A stretch of 64,000 nt of DNA from Vibrio fortis (GTDB lineage: Bacteria > Pseudomonadota > Gammaproteobacteria > Enterobacterales > Vibrionaceae): positions 2,666,001 through 2,730,000 of the forward strand of contig NZ_AP025487.1 of assembly GCF_024347475.1 (NCBI RefSeq), read 5' to 3'. Below are positions 1-8,767 of the stretch, piece after piece; the first letter of the stretch is position 1; every line of letters begins with the position of its first letter. Position numbers and translations under genes: made by a program. Under the pieces are notes generated by a model that was not told where the DNA came from, did not search any database, and saw only the letters and a program-made list of their open reading frames with translations.

Positions 1-2981
1 GTGAGCGTTATCGCCTGCTCCACAAGCGCTACCACAACGCCTATCTTGAACTGATTAAACGTGCCGATTTTGACGATATTCTATTGGTCGACATTAACGG
101 CAACGTCGCCTATTCCGTATTTAAGCAAGACAACTACGGTACTAACCTGCTAACAGGCAAATACAAAGACTCAAATCTTGGCCTGACTTTCCAAAAGCTC
201 GCGAAGGACGTCACAGAGAAACGCAAGACCAACGAAGATTACACACCAGTCATCGTCTCTGATTTCTTGGACGAAAACGGCAAGCAGAGCGCTTGGTTAG
301 GTGCTCCGATTGTTCAGCAAGGCTATCTGCATAGCTACGCGATGTTCCGACTACCAATTAACGGCATCACCAAGCTGATAGCTGATCTCAACAAGAGCTC
401 AAACATGCAAACCCTACTTGTTGGTAGCGATCACCTACCGAGAAGTCTGGCGCATTCCCAACAAGCTATCGACCTCAGCTTAGGTGTTATAGATAAGGCC
501 CTAGCGGGCGAGACGGCGGTTGGTACATTCGACAACAGCCTAGATCAAGCCATCATTGCGGCTTACGCACCGATCGAGCTGGATTATGCGCAATGGGCAC
601 TGGTTGTTGAGCTTCCAGAGAAAGAAGCTTTTGCTCGCATTCATCAGCTAGAGAAAATCTTTGTGATCGTAATGCTGACGGCCATTGTGTTGGTGTTTGT
701 TGCATCACACTACCTATCAAACTTCATTACCTCACCACTTCTCAAACTCACTTGGGCCGCAGAGAAAGTATCGGCAGGAGATCTTGATGAAGCGATGATC
801 AATACCGAACGAAAAGACGAGATTGGACGCTTAGCAGTGAGCTTTGAGCGCATGCAGCGTTCGATCCGTGAGAAGATGGGCTTGATAAAATCTCAAAATG
901 AAGAGCTTGAGGACAACCTTAAGACCATTCAAAAACAGAATGAAGAGTTACAATTAGCCAATAAACTCAAAGATGAATTCCTAGCAACGACGTCGCACGA
1001 GCTGCGTACACCTCTGCATGGAATGGTTGGTATTGCCGAAGCACTCATCTCAGGTGCCAACGGCCCTATTCCATCAAACCAAAAGTACCAATTGGATATC
1101 ATCATCAACAGTGGTCAGCGCCTTGCGACTCTGGTTGATGACCTGCTCGATTATCACAAAATGCGTTATGGCAGTTTAGACATTAAAAAGTCAGCGGTTG
1201 ATCTTTCCGCCGCCACTAGTTTGGTACTGGAGCTATCTCACCATCTGCTTGGCAGTAAACCGATTCGTATCATCAACCAAGTTCCGGCAGATTTAGGCCT
1301 TGTATCGTCCGATCCACAACGCCTTGAACAGGTGATGTACAACTTGGTTGGTAACGCTATCAAGTACACCTCTGAGGGTAAAATCGTTATCTCAGCAAGC
1401 GTGATTGACGATAATATCCGTGTTCAAGTGGTTGATACTGGCCAAGGTATCCCGGCTGAGCATTTAGAGCACATCTTTGAACCACTCATTCAAGCAGGGC
1501 AAGATGCGAGCTCATACCGACAAGGTGCAGGCCTTGGTCTATCGATCAGCCGTCAACTGATTGAACTTATGGGCGGCTCACTCTACGTCAGCAGTCAGCC
1601 AATGGTCGGGACAACATTCAGCTTTACTCTGCCTCTGGCAACACAGGAAGAGCTTGACCACTACAACGAGTCGGGCAATTACTCACACTTCCAAGCACCA
1701 GAAGTATTAGAGAGTAACCAGCAAGACAACAGTGAAATACACGAAGACCCAGATGGTCCGCTGCTTGTGATTGCTGATGATGAACCGGTTAACTTACGTG
1801 TGCTTGATAGCTTCTTGAAGCTTGAAGGGTACCGTGTCCGCACGGCTTGTGATGGGCCTGAAACCATTGAACTGATTGAAAAAGAGAAGCCTGAGCTGCT
1901 ACTTCTCGACATCATGATGCCAGGTATGAGCGGCTATCAAGTGTGTGAAACATTACGAAAGCAGCATGACCACGCACAATTGCCAATCATTATGCTGACT
2001 GCTTTAAACCAACCTGAAGACCGCGTACGAGGCTTTGAGGTTGGGGCGAATGATTACCTGTCGAAGCCATTCAACAAGCAAGAGCTAGCGGCGCGAATCA
2101 CAGCGCACCTATCCGCAAGTAAAGCAGAGCAACGACGTATCGAGAACGACCAGCTACAGCAAGAGCTGAAACATCGCGCAATGGTAGAGGCCAACTTGCT
2201 TGAAACCCAAGGCCGTCTACTTGAGCAATTAGAATCAGCGCCTGAAGCGATTATCTGTATTCGCGATGATCAACGCATTCGTTTTGCTAACGAAGCTGCC
2301 GCTAAACTATTTAAACGTAGTCAGGAGCAGCTCAAGCGTTCTATGGCAGATGAAATCATTGCACCGAAGTACTTACGTGTAGATCAAGCGCACTATTGCG
2401 GCGAGATTGATGTCTATATAAGTGATACCCGCCAACGAGTTTCAAGTGACATTCTGAAGCTTCCAGAAGGCTCTGGGTTAGACACCATGTACATCTTCAA
2501 TGTTGGTGGTGCTGTAAACTCAAATCGTATCAATAACCTAGAAACCGCTGTAGAAGCGCTGTCGAGCTATGCCTTTGAAGGTGACAAAGACAAGCTGCAA
2601 CAACTGAAAGAGCTAGGCGGCGAATTCACTCGCCTTGCTGATAAAGCCGCAGGAGAAGGTAAGAATAAACAAGAACTGATGCGTGAAGTGCTGGTAGAAG
2701 CCATGACTAATGCCCTAATCTATTGGGAATCGGTCACTGGAGAGACCAAGTTTGCCTTCGCTGAAAAAAGTGGCCTGTGGCGCGTTTATCTCGATAGAAG
2801 CACCCTTCAGACTCGAACGCTAGATAAGTACTTACGCGTAGAAACGCTGCCTAAAACACCTCGTTGGCGCACAGTACTGAGCTCTCTTGAATTTATCCTA
2901 GAGCACTGTAAAGAACAGACACCAGAAAGAACGCACATTGAGATGCTCAGAGACAAGCTCCAAAAGCTTCTCACTAGCTAA
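1..2981 (+). CDS. chiS: Hybrid sensor histidine kinase ChiS (5' end outside window)
   Basis: The reading frame is already open at base 3, so the N-terminus (about 140 residues compared with the roughly 1,130-residue V. cholerae protein) lies outside the window. Counting from the first visible codon: a periplasmic sensor region, a membrane segment near 219-238, HAMP (about 240-290), a coiled coil, HisKA with SHELRTP near 331, an HATPase with N box near 446 plus DTGQGIP and GAGLGLSI, a receiver domain with phospho-acceptor Asp in LLLLDIMMPG (about 635) and Lys in SKPF, a PAS-like region, and a C-terminal domain of about 145 residues. In V. cholerae that C-terminal domain is a cryptic DNA-binding domain acting directly at the chb promoter, and the periplasmic domain is held inactive by the chitooligosaccharide-binding protein. 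Identity rests on the architecture and on the adjacent chitobiose operon. An N-terminal membrane segment is expected but not visible. Confidence 0.9.
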   Translation, partial: ERYRLLHKRYHNAYLELIKRADFDDILLVDINGNVAYSVFKQDNYGTNLLTGKYKDSNLGLTFQKLAKDVTEKRKTNEDYTPVIVSDFLDENGKQSAWLGAPIVQQGYLHSYAMFRLPINGITKLIADLNKSSNMQTLLVGSDHLPRSLAHSQQAIDLSLGVIDKALAGETAVGTFDNSLDQAIIAAYAPIELDYAQWALVVELPEKEAFARIHQLEKIFVIVMLTAIVLVFVASHYLSNFITSPLLKLTWAAEKVSAGDLDEAMINTERKDEIGRLAVSFERMQRSIREKMGLIKSQNEELEDNLKTIQKQNEELQLANKLKDEFLATTSHELRTPLHGMVGIAEALISGANGPIPSNQKYQLDIIINSGQRLATLVDDLLDYHKMRYGSLDIKKSAVDLSAATSLVLELSHHLLGSKPIRIINQVPADLGLVSSDPQRLEQVMYNLVGNAIKYTSEGKIVISASVIDDNIRVQVVDTGQGIPAEHLEHIFEPLIQAGQDASSYRQGAGLGLSISRQLIELMGGSLYVSSQPMVGTTFSFTLPLATQEELDHYNESGNYSHFQAPEVLESNQQDNSEIHEDPDGPLLVIADDEPVNLRVLDSFLKLEGYRVRTACDGPETIELIEKEKPELLLLDIMMPGMSGYQVCETLRKQHDHAQLPIIMLTALNQPEDRVRGFEVGANDYLSKPFNKQELAARITAHLSASKAEQRRIENDQLQQELKHRAMVEANLLETQGRLLEQLESAPEAIICIRDDQRIRFANEAAAKLFKRSQEQLKRSMADEIIAPKYLRVDQAHYCGEIDVYISDTRQRVSSDILKLPEGSGLDTMYIFNVGGAVNSNRINNLETAVEALSSYAFEGDKDKLQQLKELGGEFTRLADKAAGEGKNKQELMREVLVEAMTNALIYWESVTGETKFAFAEKSGLWRVYLDRSTLQTRTLDKYLRVETLPKTPRWRTVLSSLEFILEHCKEQTPERTHIEMLRDKLQKLLTS

Positions 2982-3005
2982 TCTATACCCACTATTCTCT
3001 ACCAT

Positions 3006-3032
3006 AGCCCGCTGCCCACCAGCGGGCTTTTT
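3006..3032 (+). terminator. Rho-independent terminator of chiS
   Basis: A perfect 9-bp stem (AGCCCGCTG / CAGCGGGCT) with a 5-nt loop is followed by five T residues, 24 bp after the chiS stop. It separates chiS transcription from the downstream chitobiose operon. Confidence 0.9.
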
Positions 3033-3482
3033 ACTATCAATAAAGTATCGCTCGCCCCTTCCGATCAATGATTGCTTCCACGCATCGATTCTGACCTCTC
3101 TAAAGCCTCGTTTAAACCGTAGCTATATCGTACCTGAACAGATTAAACGGGTACTTAGTCGCCATTTTGAGAAGTCCTAAGACACGATGCTAATAACGCA
3201 AACACACCTCTTAAATCACTTCACAAAGTACTTATTTAAAGCTATAAAACAAGCTCAAAATCACCTTATACAAGCGGTTTAATCGAGTCGATTATTGGGC
3301 TGATTTCATCGTAACTGATACTTTACTAGGCCAGGTGTTGACTATTTGTTGGACTTTGAGAAGCGAGTCACAACAGAACGGCAGATTTAATTTTTTGTGG
3401 AAATTTAACGTTATTTAGCGAAGTGATAGAGATCTACAAATATAAATCAAGGCAGAAAGCTCTTATTAAATAAAGCAAAAGG

Positions 3483-3500
3483 AGTAAGTAACTACTTACT
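3483..3500. promoter_or_regulatory. 18-bp palindrome, candidate SlmA or ChiS operator
   Basis: AGTAAGTAACTACTTACT has two perfect 8-bp inverted arms with a 2-bp centre. The 12-mer GTAACTACTTAC inside it matches the SlmA consensus GTGAGTACTCAC at 9 of 12 positions. SlmA is a known direct activator of chb in V. cholerae. The palindrome is observed; the protein assignment is inference. Confidence 0.4.
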
Positions 3501-3523
3501 AAAAATAGCCACACGTTATTAAC

Positions 3524-3539
3524 TGCGAGTCATATCACC
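3524..3539. promoter_or_regulatory. CRP-like site upstream of the chitobiose operon
   Basis: TGCGA-N6-TCACC matches the CRP consensus TGTGA-N6-TCACA at 8 of 10 informative positions. It lies about 30 bp downstream of the 18-bp palindrome and about 290 bp upstream of the first operon gene. Carbon catabolite control of a sugar operon makes it plausible; it is unproven. Confidence 0.4.
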
Positions 3540-3830
3540 CAAGAGTAAATTGTATATTTATCCATCAAATAGGCATTTTTTGACGTTAATGACGTGTCGA
3601 TTTGTGGTTTTAACGTTTTTAACGGGAAACGAGTTTGATTAATTCATGAATAAGGTGTTTTCTTACTCGTGCCAAAGGTCTACAGGCCACTCTTACCACT
3701 TCATAGAAGCAGCAATGATTCTTGGAACAATGACTAAAGAGGTAGACCTTGAACAGAGTGTGTATCTACGAATAGCAAAAGATGACATTCAATCCATTAG
3801 TGAAATGAAAGCAAATAGTAAGGAACAGCT

Positions 3831-5513
3831 ATGCTTGCCAATATAAAAAAAACAGCACTAGCAACAGCAATTATTGCGACTGCTACGACAGGTTTTGCAT
3901 CGGTAGCAACAGCTGCAGAACGCAGCGAACTGACTATCCACCCGAAAGAGTACACAACGTTTGTACGTAACTTTAACCCGTACCTAGGTGCGACTAACTT
4001 ACATACAACGACTGACTTCTTGTACGAGCCACTTGTTGTTTTCAACGAAATGCACGGTAACACACCTGTATTCCGTCTAGCTGAAAACTTCAAAATGGCT
4101 GATGACCTAATGAGCGTAACGTTCGACATTCGTAAGGGTGTTAAATGGTCTGACGGTGAAACCTTCTCAGCAGATGATGTTGTTTTTTCTTTCAACCTTG
4201 TAAAAGAGAAGCCAGAGCTTGACCAATCTGGTATCAACTCTTGGGTAACTTCAGTAGAAAAACTTAACGATTACCAAGTTAAGTTCCGCCTAACAGAAGC
4301 AAACTCAAACGTACCTTATGAGATTGCTAAAGTACCTGTAGTACCTAAGCACATCTGGAAAGACATCAAAGATCCTGCGACTTTCACCAATGAAAACCCT
4401 GTAGGTTCTGGTCCGTTTACTGAGATCGATACGTTCACAGCACAACTTTACATTCAGTGTGAAAACCCGAATTACTGGGATGCTGATAACCTAGACGTTG
4501 ACTGTCTGCGTGTTCCACAAATCGCAAACAACGACCAATTCCTAGGTAAAGTGGTTAACGGTGAAATGGACTGGACATCTTCTTTCGTACCAGACATCGA
4601 CCGTACTTACGCAGCAGCAAGTCCTAAGCACCACTACTGGTACCCGCCAGCAGGTACTCAAGCATTTGTTGTGAACTTCAAGCACCCAGATGCTGCGAAG
4701 AACGAAGCGCTAAACAACGTTGAATTCCGTCGTGCATTCTCTATGGCTCTTGACCGTCAAACTATCATCGACATCGCGTTCTACGGTGGCGGTACAGTGA
4801 ATGACTTCGCATCTGGCCTTGGCTATGCATTCGAAGCTTGGTCTGATGAAAAGACTCACAACAAGTACAAAGGCTTCAACACTTACAACGCTGAAGGCGC
4901 GAAGAAGCTTCTTGCTGATGCAGGCTTCAAAGATGTAAACAAAGACGGCTTCGTTGATACACCATCAGGCAAATCTTTCGAGCTATTGATTCAATCACCA
5001 AACGGTTGGACTGACTTCAACAACACAGTACAACTTGCTGTTGAGCAACTAAACGAAGTTGGTATCAAGGCAAAAGCTCGTACACCAGACTTCTCTGTGT
5101 ACAACCAAGCAATGCTTGAAGGTACGTACGACGTAGCTTACACAAACTACTTCCACGGTGCGGATCCATACACGTACTGGAACAGCGCGTACAACTCTTC
5201 ACTGCAATCTGGTGACGGTATGCCTCGTTTCGCGATGCACTTCTACAAGAACGACAAGCTAGACGGTCTTCTAAACAGCTTCTACAAAACAGCTGATAAG
5301 AACGAACAGCTAGACATCGCTCACGGTATCCAGAAAATCATCGCGGCTGACCAAGTAACGATTCCTGTAATGTCTGGTGCTTACATGTACCAATACAACA
5401 CAACTCGCTTCACTGGTTGGTGGAACGAAGAGAATCCAAAAGGTCGTCCAAACATCTGGGCTGGTATTCCAGAGCGTCTACTTCACGTACTGGACCTAAA
5501 ACCAGTTCAATAA
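3831..5513 (+). CDS. cbp: Chitooligosaccharide-binding periplasmic protein (CBP)
   Basis: A 560-residue family 5 extracellular solute-binding protein. A signal peptide with a short basic start (MLANIKK) and Ala/Thr-rich core ends at about ATAA|ER, so the mature protein is periplasmic. It captures chitin oligosaccharides, chiefly (GlcNAc)2, for the ABC importer encoded by the next four genes. In V. cholerae the unliganded protein also binds the periplasmic domain of ChiS and keeps it off. The start is supported by AAGGA about 8 bases upstream. First gene of the operon; hairpins after its stop probably let it be expressed above the permease genes. A generic oligopeptide ligand is possible from family alone, but ten-gene context makes chitobiose by far the best call. 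Confidence 0.93.
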   Translation: MLANIKKTALATAIIATATTGFASVATAAERSELTIHPKEYTTFVRNFNPYLGATNLHTTTDFLYEPLVVFNEMHGNTPVFRLAENFKMADDLMSVTFDIRKGVKWSDGETFSADDVVFSFNLVKEKPELDQSGINSWVTSVEKLNDYQVKFRLTEANSNVPYEIAKVPVVPKHIWKDIKDPATFTNENPVGSGPFTEIDTFTAQLYIQCENPNYWDADNLDVDCLRVPQIANNDQFLGKVVNGEMDWTSSFVPDIDRTYAAASPKHHYWYPPAGTQAFVVNFKHPDAAKNEALNNVEFRRAFSMALDRQTIIDIAFYGGGTVNDFASGLGYAFEAWSDEKTHNKYKGFNTYNAEGAKKLLADAGFKDVNKDGFVDTPSGKSFELLIQSPNGWTDFNNTVQLAVEQLNEVGIKAKARTPDFSVYNQAMLEGTYDVAYTNYFHGADPYTYWNSAYNSSLQSGDGMPRFAMHFYKNDKLDGLLNSFYKTADKNEQLDIAHGIQKIIAADQVTIPVMSGAYMYQYNTTRFTGWWNEENPKGRPNIWAGIPERLLHVLDLKPVQ

Positions 5514-5530
5514 GCAGTCGTTCAATCCTT

Positions 5531-5608
5531 GCGGCGTAATCCCTTACGCCGCTTATAAAAATCCCCACACTCTCAATTGAAAGTATGGCGCTCGTCGTCA
5601 GGGGATTT
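5531..5608 (+). promoter_or_regulatory. Two intercistronic hairpins after cbp
   Basis: A perfect 9-bp stem, GCGGCGTAA / TTACGCCGC with a 4-nt loop (5531-5552), lies 17 bp after the cbp stop. A second structure pairs AAATCCCC (5559-5566) with GGGGATTT (5601-5608) and encloses a smaller ACT-TCAATTGA-AGT palindrome. Neither has a long T run, so they look like RNA-stabilising or partial-attenuation elements between the binding protein and permease genes. Confidence 0.6.
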
Positions 5609-5683
5609 CTCGTTCCAAATTTTCGCTAGGAGCGACCTGAATCCAGAAACAGGGAAACAATCTGGGTGAGTAAGGTGTGAGTT

Positions 5684-6670
5684 ATGGGTTATTTTTTAAG
5701 ACGTTTGTCATTTTATTTTGTCGCGCTATTAGTTGCTGCGACGTTAAACTTTGCAATTCCGCGAGCAATGCCGGGCGACCCGGTGACCATGATGTTCGCT
5801 AACGCTTCTGTTCAGGTAACCCCTGAGCGTATCGCAGCAATGAAAGAGCTACTCGGCTTTGTCGATGGCGGTCTATTAGTACAATACATTGCTTACATGA
5901 AGAATATTCTTAGCTGGGAGCTAGGTACTTCAATCCAATTCTACCCACTGTCTGTAAACTCGCTACTGGGCGGCGCATTCGGTTGGTCTCTATTCCTAGC
6001 AGGTACTGCGGTTGTTCTCTCGTTCTCGCTAGGCTCTATCCTAGGTATCTTCGCAGCATGGAAGCGTGGTAGTAAATACGATGCGTTCGTGACGCCAGGT
6101 ATGCTGATTCTACAAGCGGTACCTCAAGTAGTTATCGCGATGATTGCGCTGTTCACCTTTGCAATCGGTCTTAAGTGGTTACCGACTGGCTACGCATATA
6201 CTGCGGGTACCGTGCCAGATTGGACAAGCTGGGAATTCATTAAAGACGCGGCTTATCACGCAGTTCTTCCTCTATTTTGTGCTTCTGTTGTTCAGATTGG
6301 TGGCTTCCTTGTCAACATGCGTAACAACATGATCAACCTTCTTGCAGAAGACTACATCACGATGGCTAAAGGTAAGGGCCTAAGTGAAAACCGAGTGGTA
6401 TTCAACTACGCGGCACGTAACGCACTACTACCAAGTGTAACCGCACTTTCTATGTCTCTAGGTATGGCTATCGGTGGTCAGCTCATCATCGAAATCATCT
6501 TCAACTACCCAGGCCTTGGTACGGTTCTATTCAATGCGATTAACGCGCGTGACTACCAAGTTCTTCAAGGTCAGCTACTTATCATGACCCTGTTCATGCT
6601 GTTCTTTAACCTTGTCGCTGACATGCTTTACGTTGTTCTTGACCCTCGTCTACGTAAGGGTGGTAAATAA
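5684..6670 (+). CDS. Chitobiose ABC importer permease, DppB/OppB type
   Basis: A 328-residue integral membrane protein of the binding-protein-dependent transport family (DppB/OppB branch). It has an N-terminal membrane helix (GYFLRRLSFYFVALLVAATL), an extracytoplasmic loop starting PRAMPGDPV, then about five further helices. The EAA-type cytoplasmic loop (DYITMAKGKGLSENRV) is the contact site for the ATPase. It forms the translocation pore with the next gene product. The next gene follows after 2 bp, so the two are surely co-transcribed. Substrate is inferred from the operon. Confidence 0.9.
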   Translation: MGYFLRRLSFYFVALLVAATLNFAIPRAMPGDPVTMMFANASVQVTPERIAAMKELLGFVDGGLLVQYIAYMKNILSWELGTSIQFYPLSVNSLLGGAFGWSLFLAGTAVVLSFSLGSILGIFAAWKRGSKYDAFVTPGMLILQAVPQVVIAMIALFTFAIGLKWLPTGYAYTAGTVPDWTSWEFIKDAAYHAVLPLFCASVVQIGGFLVNMRNNMINLLAEDYITMAKGKGLSENRVVFNYAARNALLPSVTALSMSLGMAIGGQLIIEIIFNYPGLGTVLFNAINARDYQVLQGQLLIMTLFMLFFNLVADMLYVVLDPRLRKGGK

Positions 6671-6672
6671 TC

Positions 6673-7698
6673 ATGAAAGATTTTATTAAACTCATTTGGC
6701 GCAACCCAATGGCACTAACGGGTGTCATCATTCTCAGCGTCTTCATCTTTGCAGCGGTGTTCGCACCATTGATTGCAAAGCACGCACCGGACAAACGTAC
6801 GGGTAACCCACACGAATACCCAGGGTTCGTTGTAAAAGCAGCACAAGCGAACCCGGATGGTTGGGTTGCAACGAACCTAGCTGATGACCGTCGTACCCTA
6901 ATCATGTCTAAAAAAGCAGACCACGTACTCGGTACAACTCGCATGGGTCGTGACGTTTGGTCTCAGGTGGTTCACGGCGCTCGCGTATCACTGGCCGTTG
7001 GTTTCGGTGCAGGTATCACAGTATGTCTGTTGGCGACGGTAATTGGTGTTTCAGCTGGTTACTTCGGTGGTCGTGTCGATGACGTGCTAACCGCTGCAAT
7101 GAACATCATGCTGGTTATTCCGCAGTACCCATTACTGTTCGTGGTGGCTGCATTCCTCGGTGAAACAGGGCCACTGACAATTACCTTAGTAATCGGCTTT
7201 ATGTCCTGGGCTTGGGGTGCGAGGGTTATCCGATCGCAAACTCTAGCTCTACGTGAAAAAGAGTTTGTTAAAGCTGCTGAAGTATTGGGGGAGTCTTCTT
7301 TCCGCATCATCTTTGTTGAGATTCTACCAAACCTAATCTCTATCGTTGGCGCAAGCTTCATCGGCTCAGTGATGTACGCAATCATGATGGAAGCAACACT
7401 GTCGTTCCTTGGTCTTGGTGACCCGAATACAGTGAGCTGGGGCATCATGCTTTACAACGTACAAGCCTCTTCTTCAATGCTGATTGGCGCTTGGTGGGAA
7501 CTGCTTGCACCGTGTATCGCGCTAACACTACTGGTAACAGGTCTAGCACTACTGAACTTTGCTGTAGATGAGATTGCTAACCCACAACTGCGTTCTCACA
7601 AAGGCATGAAACGTTGGAAAAAACTTGCTGCGCAAGACAAGCAAGAACGTGAACCTGAACTACCACCACAAAATGCACTTTGGAGCGGAGATAAATAA
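6673..7698 (+). CDS. Chitobiose ABC importer permease, DppC/OppC type
   Basis: A 341-residue inner-membrane permease of the DppC/OppC branch. A first helix is near residues 13-35, followed by a larger periplasmic segment (about 36-90). The motif GTTRMGRDVWSQVVHGARVSL is typical of the family, and the EAA loop (EFVKAAEVLGESSFRII) sits near residue 200. The tail after the last helix is charged (KGMKRWKKLAAQDKQ) and cytoplasmic. It partners the preceding permease. Gaps are 2 bp on each side, so this is a tight operon. Confidence 0.9.
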   Translation: MKDFIKLIWRNPMALTGVIILSVFIFAAVFAPLIAKHAPDKRTGNPHEYPGFVVKAAQANPDGWVATNLADDRRTLIMSKKADHVLGTTRMGRDVWSQVVHGARVSLAVGFGAGITVCLLATVIGVSAGYFGGRVDDVLTAAMNIMLVIPQYPLLFVVAAFLGETGPLTITLVIGFMSWAWGARVIRSQTLALREKEFVKAAEVLGESSFRIIFVEILPNLISIVGASFIGSVMYAIMMEATLSFLGLGDPNTVSWGIMLYNVQASSSMLIGAWWELLAPCIALTLLVTGLALLNFAVDEIANPQLRSHKGMKRWKKLAAQDKQEREPELPPQNALWSGDK

Positions 7699-7700
7699 TC

Positions 7701-8684
7701 ATGACAGCACCACTCATTTCTATCCGCAACCTTTGCGTAGATTACATCACAGACGCGGGCGATGTCCGCGCCTGTAACAACGTGAGCTTTGATATTGCAC
7801 CCGGAGAAGTCTTCGGCCTAGCAGGTGAATCTGGCTGTGGTAAATCAACGGTCGCATTCTCGCTAATGCGCCTCCATAAGCCGCCAGCATTTATCACCGG
7901 TGGTGAGGTTATCTTCAATGGAGAGAACATCTTAGATTACAGCGACGATCGCATGCAGGCATTCCGCTGGAGCGAAATGTCAATGGTATTCCAGAGTGCG
8001 ATGAACGCCTTGAACCCTGTACTACCAATGGAAGAGCAGTTCTGTGACGTAATTATGCGCCACACGAATATGACTCGTGAGCAAGCAAAGCAACGCGCTG
8101 AAGGCCTGTTAGAGATCGTTGATATCCACCCTAGCCGCCTTAGCGATTACCCACACCAATTCTCTGGTGGTATGCGTCAGCGCTTGGTGATTGCGATTGC
8201 ATTGGCCCTGAATCCGAAGTTAATCATCATGGATGAACCAACAACGGCTCTTGATGTGGTGGTTCAGCGCGAAATCCTTCAGAAGATCCACGCGCTAAAA
8301 GAAGAGTTCGGCTTCTCTATCTTGTTCATTACTCACGACTTATCACTGATGGTCGAGTTCTCTGACCGTATCGGCATCATGTATTCCGGTGAGCTGATCG
8401 AGGTCGCGAACTCACAAGATATTCTAGAAAACCCTTATCACCCGTACACCAAAGGATTGGGTAGTTCCTTCCCTCCTTTAACGGGCCCAAAAACGAAACT
8501 GGCAGGCATCCCAGGTAACCCTCTGAACTTATTAGAAATACCAGAAGGCTGTCGCTTCCAAGCTCGTTGTGACCGTGTACATGAGACCTGTACTAAAGTG
8601 CCAACCAAACTGCGCGCCATTGAGCCAGGGCACCTATCAAACTGCCACCTTTACGGTGAGCCAATAGTACATACCAAGCTCTAG
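7701..8684 (+). CDS. Chitobiose ABC importer ATPase, DppD/OppD type
   Basis: A 327-residue ABC ATPase. Walker A is GESGCGKST (about residue 39), the signature is FSGGMRQR, and Walker B is LIIMDEPTTALD with the H-loop THDLS. The C-terminal extension has the cysteine cluster of oligopeptide-family ATPases (GCRFQARCDRVHETC ... NCHL), which in Dpp/Opp relatives can ligate a metal centre. It energises import of chitin disaccharides together with the next ATPase. Begins 2 bp after the permease stop. Confidence 0.9.
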   Translation: MTAPLISIRNLCVDYITDAGDVRACNNVSFDIAPGEVFGLAGESGCGKSTVAFSLMRLHKPPAFITGGEVIFNGENILDYSDDRMQAFRWSEMSMVFQSAMNALNPVLPMEEQFCDVIMRHTNMTREQAKQRAEGLLEIVDIHPSRLSDYPHQFSGGMRQRLVIAIALALNPKLIIMDEPTTALDVVVQREILQKIHALKEEFGFSILFITHDLSLMVEFSDRIGIMYSGELIEVANSQDILENPYHPYTKGLGSSFPPLTGPKTKLAGIPGNPLNLLEIPEGCRFQARCDRVHETCTKVPTKLRAIEPGHLSNCHLYGEPIVHTKL

Positions 8685-8715
8685 CTTGCCTGCCTTTAGG
8701 GCATCAATACAACAA

Positions 8716-8730
8716 GGCGGACAAACCGCC
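8716..8730 (+). promoter_or_regulatory. Small hairpin between the two ATPase genes
   Basis: GGCGG-ACAAA-CCGCC lies in the 83-bp gap between the two ATPase genes, enclosed by an outer GCTTGC / GCAAGC pairing. There is no T run; it is probably an mRNA structure rather than a terminator. Confidence 0.35.
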
Positions 8731-8767
8731 ATGCAAGCAAAAGCGATATAGGATTCTGGAGACAATT

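Larger units (their letters stand above)
2982..3830 (+). promoter_or_regulatory. Long control region of the chitobiose operon
   Basis: An 849-bp AT-rich stretch lies between chiS and the binding-protein gene and lacks a convincing protein gene. It holds the chiS terminator, an 18-bp palindrome (3483-3500) and a CRP-like site (3524-3539). A 66-codon frame (3646-3846) runs into the start of the next gene but has no family resemblance. In V. cholerae the chb promoter is bound by ChiS and SlmA, so operator sites are expected here. I cannot place the transcription start with confidence. Confidence 0.7.

Noticed and set aside
2938..3180. 80-codon frame after chiS
   Set aside because: It starts inside chiS in another frame and runs through the chiS terminator, so a protein is unlikely.
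3646..3846. 66-codon frame upstream of cbp
   Set aside because: No family likeness, no good ribosome site, and it overlaps the true start of cbp. Kept only as a low-interest leader observation.
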